64,000 nucleotides of DNA from Pacificoceanicola sp048553275 (GTDB taxonomy: Bacteria; Pseudomonadota; Alphaproteobacteria; Rhodobacterales; Rhodobacteraceae). The notes under the pieces were generated by a model. The model had not been told where the DNA came from, made no database searches, and saw only the letters and a list, made by a program, of their open reading frames with translations. The stretch lies in NCBI RefSeq assembly GCF_048553275.1, contig NZ_JBLZMW010000003.1:372001-436000 (forward strand), given 5' to 3'. A program made the position numbers and the translations under genes. Each line of letters starts with the position of its first letter. Within the stretch, counting starts at the first letter, position 1. Shown here piece by piece: positions 61,659 to 64,000 of this stretch.

Positions 61659-62095
61659 TGCTGAACCTCTTTGTTGCCTTCCTCGCGGGCGGCCTTTTCG
61701 GCGCTGGCCTCTTCACATCCGGCATGACCGACACCGCCAAGGTGCAAGGCTGGCTGGACGTCTTTGGCGCTTGGGATCCGACGCTGGCGTTCGTCATGGG
61801 CGGCGCGATGATCCCCATGGCAATCGCCTGGCTGATCGCCCGCCGCCGCACCACCGCGCTGACCGGCACACCCCTGCCGCCGCCGGCATCGACGGTGATC
61901 GACAGCAAGCTGATCCTCGGGTCGGTCTTGTTTGGCATCGGCTGGGGGCTGGTCGGGCTTTGCCCGGGACCGGCAATCGCCTCGCTCAGCTTCGGCGGGC
62001 CGGGACTGTATGTGTTCCTCGCCGCGATGATCAGCGGCATGCTGCTGGCGCCGCGCATGCGCGCGCGTCTGGACAGGGCCGTGCCTGCGGAATAA
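61658..62095 (+). CDS. YeeE/YedE family membrane protein, second half
   Basis: The 145-residue protein has about four hydrophobic segments (FVAFLAGGLFGAGLFTSGMT; ILGSVLFGIGWGLVGLCPGP) and the Cys of the second YeeE motif in GLCPGPAIASLSFGGPG. It probably pairs with the product of the preceding gene. It overlaps by one base (TGATG), which implies a stoichiometric complex. Ten bases separate it from the DUF442 gene. Confidence 0.87.
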   Translation: MLNLFVAFLAGGLFGAGLFTSGMTDTAKVQGWLDVFGAWDPTLAFVMGGAMIPMAIAWLIARRRTTALTGTPLPPPASTVIDSKLILGSVLFGIGWGLVGLCPGPAIASLSFGGPGLYVFLAAMISGMLLAPRMRARLDRAVPAE

Positions 62096-62105
62096 GGATT
62101 TGTTC

Positions 62106-62537
62106 ATGAACCCGCGTCAGATAACCCCCCGCTATCACGTCAGCCCGCAAATCGCGCCTGACGATCTGCCCGCTGCGAAAGCGGCGGGCTTCACCCGTAT
62201 CATCTGCAATCGCCCCGATGCGGAAAATCCGCCAGAGTGGCAAGCCGATGCCATGGCAGTGGCCGCAGAGGCCGCCGGGCTGGAATTTCACGTCCTGCCG
62301 CTGACGCATCAGACCATGACGCCGGAAAACGTGGCCAAGCAGCGCGCGCTTTATGAAGAGGCCAGCGGGCCGGTTCTGGCCTATTGCGCGTCCGGCACGC
62401 GATGCACCGTGATCTGGGCGCTCGGGATGGCGGGCGACGCGCCGGTTGACGAAATCCTGACCAAGGCCGCAGAAGCCGGATATGATCTCGCCGGACTGCG
62501 CCCGACGCTGGAGGCCGTCGCCGCACAGAAAGGCTGA
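62106..62537 (+). CDS. DUF442 (TIGR01244) sulfurtransferase / phosphatase-like protein
   Basis: The 143-residue protein has the Cys-based loop YCASGTRCTVIWAL, a CxxxxR phosphatase-like or rhodanese-like site, and IICNRPDAENPPEWQADAMA near the N-terminus. In many bacteria this domain is fused to the MBL dioxygenase as Blh. Here it is the last gene of the same operon. AAGGA precedes ATG 62106; the TTG six bases upstream is unlikely. It ends 14 bases before the convergent flagellar gene. Confidence 0.85.
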   Translation: MNPRQITPRYHVSPQIAPDDLPAAKAAGFTRIICNRPDAENPPEWQADAMAVAAEAAGLEFHVLPLTHQTMTPENVAKQRALYEEASGPVLAYCASGTRCTVIWALGMAGDAPVDEILTKAAEAGYDLAGLRPTLEAVAAQKG

Positions 62538-62550
62538 TCGCGGGCCGGGA

Positions 62551-63765
62551 TCATTCCTCGAAGTCGAACTCGACCGGGGCGGAGGCAAAGCCTTCGCCGA
62601 GGTCTGGCAACTCCCCGTCGGCGGAGGCCGGGTTGAAGTCGAATTCGCCGCCATCGCCGCTACCGAAATCCATGTCGAAATCGCCCGCTTCCGCGGCGAA
62701 ATCCATGGCTGGCAGATCCGGTAGCGCCTCCGGCTGGCCCGGATCGAAGGCCGGTTCATCGCCGAAATCGCCCATCGGGGCCAGCGCGGGCAGATCATCC
62801 GCGACTGCGGCTTTGCCGCCGCCCGACGGTCCGAAATCGTCAAGCCCGTCATCGCTTGCACCGCTGTTTCCGGGACGCGCTCCGGCACCGGCCTGAACCG
62901 GCATACACAAACGCACCGCGCGCATGCCATTGAGCTGGCCAAGTCGGCCGGACGCGACAAGCCGCCCCTGGCCTGCGGTGAGCTGCACCCTGTCGAGTGC
63001 GTCCGGCGGCAGCGGAACAAGGTCCCCCGGCTTCAAGGCCTGCGCCTTGTTCAACGGCATCCTGAGCTGTGCAAGAACTGCGTTGAGACGGGCAGGCACG
63101 CGGCTGAAGACTTCCTCATGCGGGCCGGGACCACGGTTTGCGTCACTATCCGGATCGCTGGCACGCGGTTTCGGGCGTTCCGGCAAGATAATGGACATGA
63201 AGCCGCGCCGACGTCCAAGCGCGAGATCAACCTCAGCACGAAAGGCACGATACCCGGAGGCGTCCAGCAACAGTCCCGCGCTACGCGCGTCTTCCAGCAT
63301 CGCCCCGAATTCATAGCCTGAAATCTGCCGCACCAGCGGGTGGTCACCGAGGTTCTGAGCAAACCGCTCCAAGGTGCCGTCAATCATCGGCGCCATCATC
63401 GCCGCGTCCGTTGGGGAATAATGCCGTTCCGTATCGACCGGCATTTGCGTGACCTGCTGAATGGTCTGCACCTCGACCAGCGCAGTCACCACCTCCCGGT
63501 CAAAGGCAACAAGGCCAAGCGCCCCATCCGGCCCATCGATCAGAACCAGAAGGTCCGCAGGGTTAAGCCCCTCGACAACGCCGTCCTGATCGAGGTTCTC
63601 GATATTGACGCTCTGCGTGACCAGAGCGAGATCCCAGTTTATGTCCGCCGTCCGTGACAACGCCCGTCTCAAAGCCTTGGCTGGCGACATACCACGGGCT
63701 TCGAAAGCCCGTTGTGCCGCCTGGGCCTTCTGGCCAAGCACGTCTTTATGTGCGCTGTCAGACAT
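62551..63765 (-). CDS. FliM-type flagellar motor switch protein
   Basis: The 404-residue protein resembles FliM/FliN C-ring proteins: a middle CheC-like domain (SPTDAAMMAPMIDGTLERFA) and a C-terminal SpoA domain at about 225-290 (FSRVPARLNAVLAQLRMPLN; LKPGDLVPLPPDALDRVQLT). The N-terminal CheY-binding motif of FliM is not obvious. The last 110 residues are low-complexity, Asp/Glu/Gly/Pro-rich with FDF repeats (FDMDFGSGDGGEFDFN). It is convergent with the sulfur operon and downstream of a kinase gene. Confidence 0.75.
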   Translation of the reverse strand: MSDSAHKDVLGQKAQAAQRAFEARGMSPAKALRRALSRTADINWDLALVTQSVNIENLDQDGVVEGLNPADLLVLIDGPDGALGLVAFDREVVTALVEVQTIQQVTQMPVDTERHYSPTDAAMMAPMIDGTLERFAQNLGDHPLVRQISGYEFGAMLEDARSAGLLLDASGYRAFRAEVDLALGRRRGFMSIILPERPKPRASDPDSDANRGPGPHEEVFSRVPARLNAVLAQLRMPLNKAQALKPGDLVPLPPDALDRVQLTAGQGRLVASGRLGQLNGMRAVRLCMPVQAGAGARPGNSGASDDGLDDFGPSGGGKAAVADDLPALAPMGDFGDEPAFDPGQPEALPDLPAMDFAAEAGDFDMDFGSGDGGEFDFNPASADGELPDLGEGFASAPVEFDFEE

Positions 63766-63848
63766 TAATGAATTCGCCCATCAGGTCCTCTGCCTCAGAC
63801 TGCGTTTATGGACGGATATAGTTACCAAGCACTTTAAGAGATATGGAT

Positions 63849-64000
63849 TCATTGCGCCGCGAGAGCCTCTTCTGCCGGGAGCAGGATACGGAATGCCCCG
63901 CCGCCCTGCCCCGGCAAATACGTGATATCGCCACCCAGACGCGTCATGATTTGCTTGCAGATCGCGAGCCCGAGACCGGCGCCACCGGCTTCACGATCAC
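63849..64000 (-). CDS. Sensor histidine kinase, C-terminal fragment
   Basis: The last 49 codons of a minus-strand gene enter from the window edge and stop at 63849-63851. They contain the G2 box of a HATPase domain (AGLGLAICKQIMTRLGGDIT) followed by YLPGQGGAFRILLP, as in histidine kinases. The gene is incomplete here. It lies 83 bases upstream of the FliM-type gene in the same direction; a chemotaxis or motility link is possible but not shown. Confidence 0.75.
   Translation of the reverse strand, partial: DREAGGAGLGLAICKQIMTRLGGDITYLPGQGGGAFRILLPAEEALAAQ

Overview
The window looks like a chromosomal segment of a marine Rhodobacteraceae (Roseobacter-group) alphaproteobacterium. The evidence is high GC, dense operons with ATGA/TGATG overlaps, GapR (DUF2312), a form I aerobic CO dehydrogenase cluster, NasS/NasT-controlled nitrate assimilation, and short secreted Cys peptides. 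I saw no tRNA, rRNA, CRISPR array, transposase or phage gene.

Layout. 1-2.7 kb: end of a small membrane protein, a MATE exporter and two overlapping PaaI-type thioesterases. 2.8-14.7 kb: an acyl-CoA degradation region with two MerR regulators, a DmdC-like acyl-CoA dehydrogenase, a second acyl-CoA dehydrogenase, a GST, a thiolase and a FadJ-type fusion enzyme. Between the thiolase and FadJ genes lie two unusual NTF2-like/cupin proteins. 14.7-23.8 kb: a SorC-type regulator, then a LacI-controlled sugar operon (binding protein, two atypical permeases, an intracellular GH63-like glycosidase, MalK-type ATPase). 24-25.3 kb: NCS2 purine/pyrimidine permease. 25.4-39.0 kb (minus strand): the nitrate assimilation locus nasT-nasS-[leader]-nrtA-nrtB-nrtCD fusion-nirB-nirD-nasA-trpD2-like-cobA. 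39.3-47.9 kb (plus strand): coxC-coxM-S-L-D-E-F-[33-codon gene]-coxG. 47.9-51.5 kb: extradiol dioxygenase and divergent LysR regulator, fliG, and two very small secreted-peptide genes. 51.8-59.4 kb: aconitase, DUF1223 protein, LpxL-type acyltransferase, gapR, small membrane protein, and a FadB-like protein with a degenerate dehydrogenase half. 59.5-62.5 kb: DksA/TraR zinc finger, then a sulfide/persulfide operon (metallo-beta-lactamase-fold dioxygenase, two YeeE halves, DUF442 sulfurtransferase). 62.5-64 kb: a divergent FliM-type protein and the end of a sensor kinase.

How it works together. The CODH cluster would supply electrons from CO. The nas locus carries nitrate to ammonium, including siroheme supply through cobA, and is controlled by NasS/NasT through an RNA leader with mutually exclusive antiterminator and terminator hairpins. 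The MerR and LacI regulators each sit beside clear operator repeats. The points most worth follow-up are the 33-residue CODH-linked peptide ending in Pro-Cys-Cys, the LytTR-like direct repeats before coxM, the NTF2/cupin pair inside the beta-oxidation cluster, the extracytoplasmic domain inserted into a sugar permease, and the nas leader. All functions are assigned by reading motifs and gene order; no database search was run.
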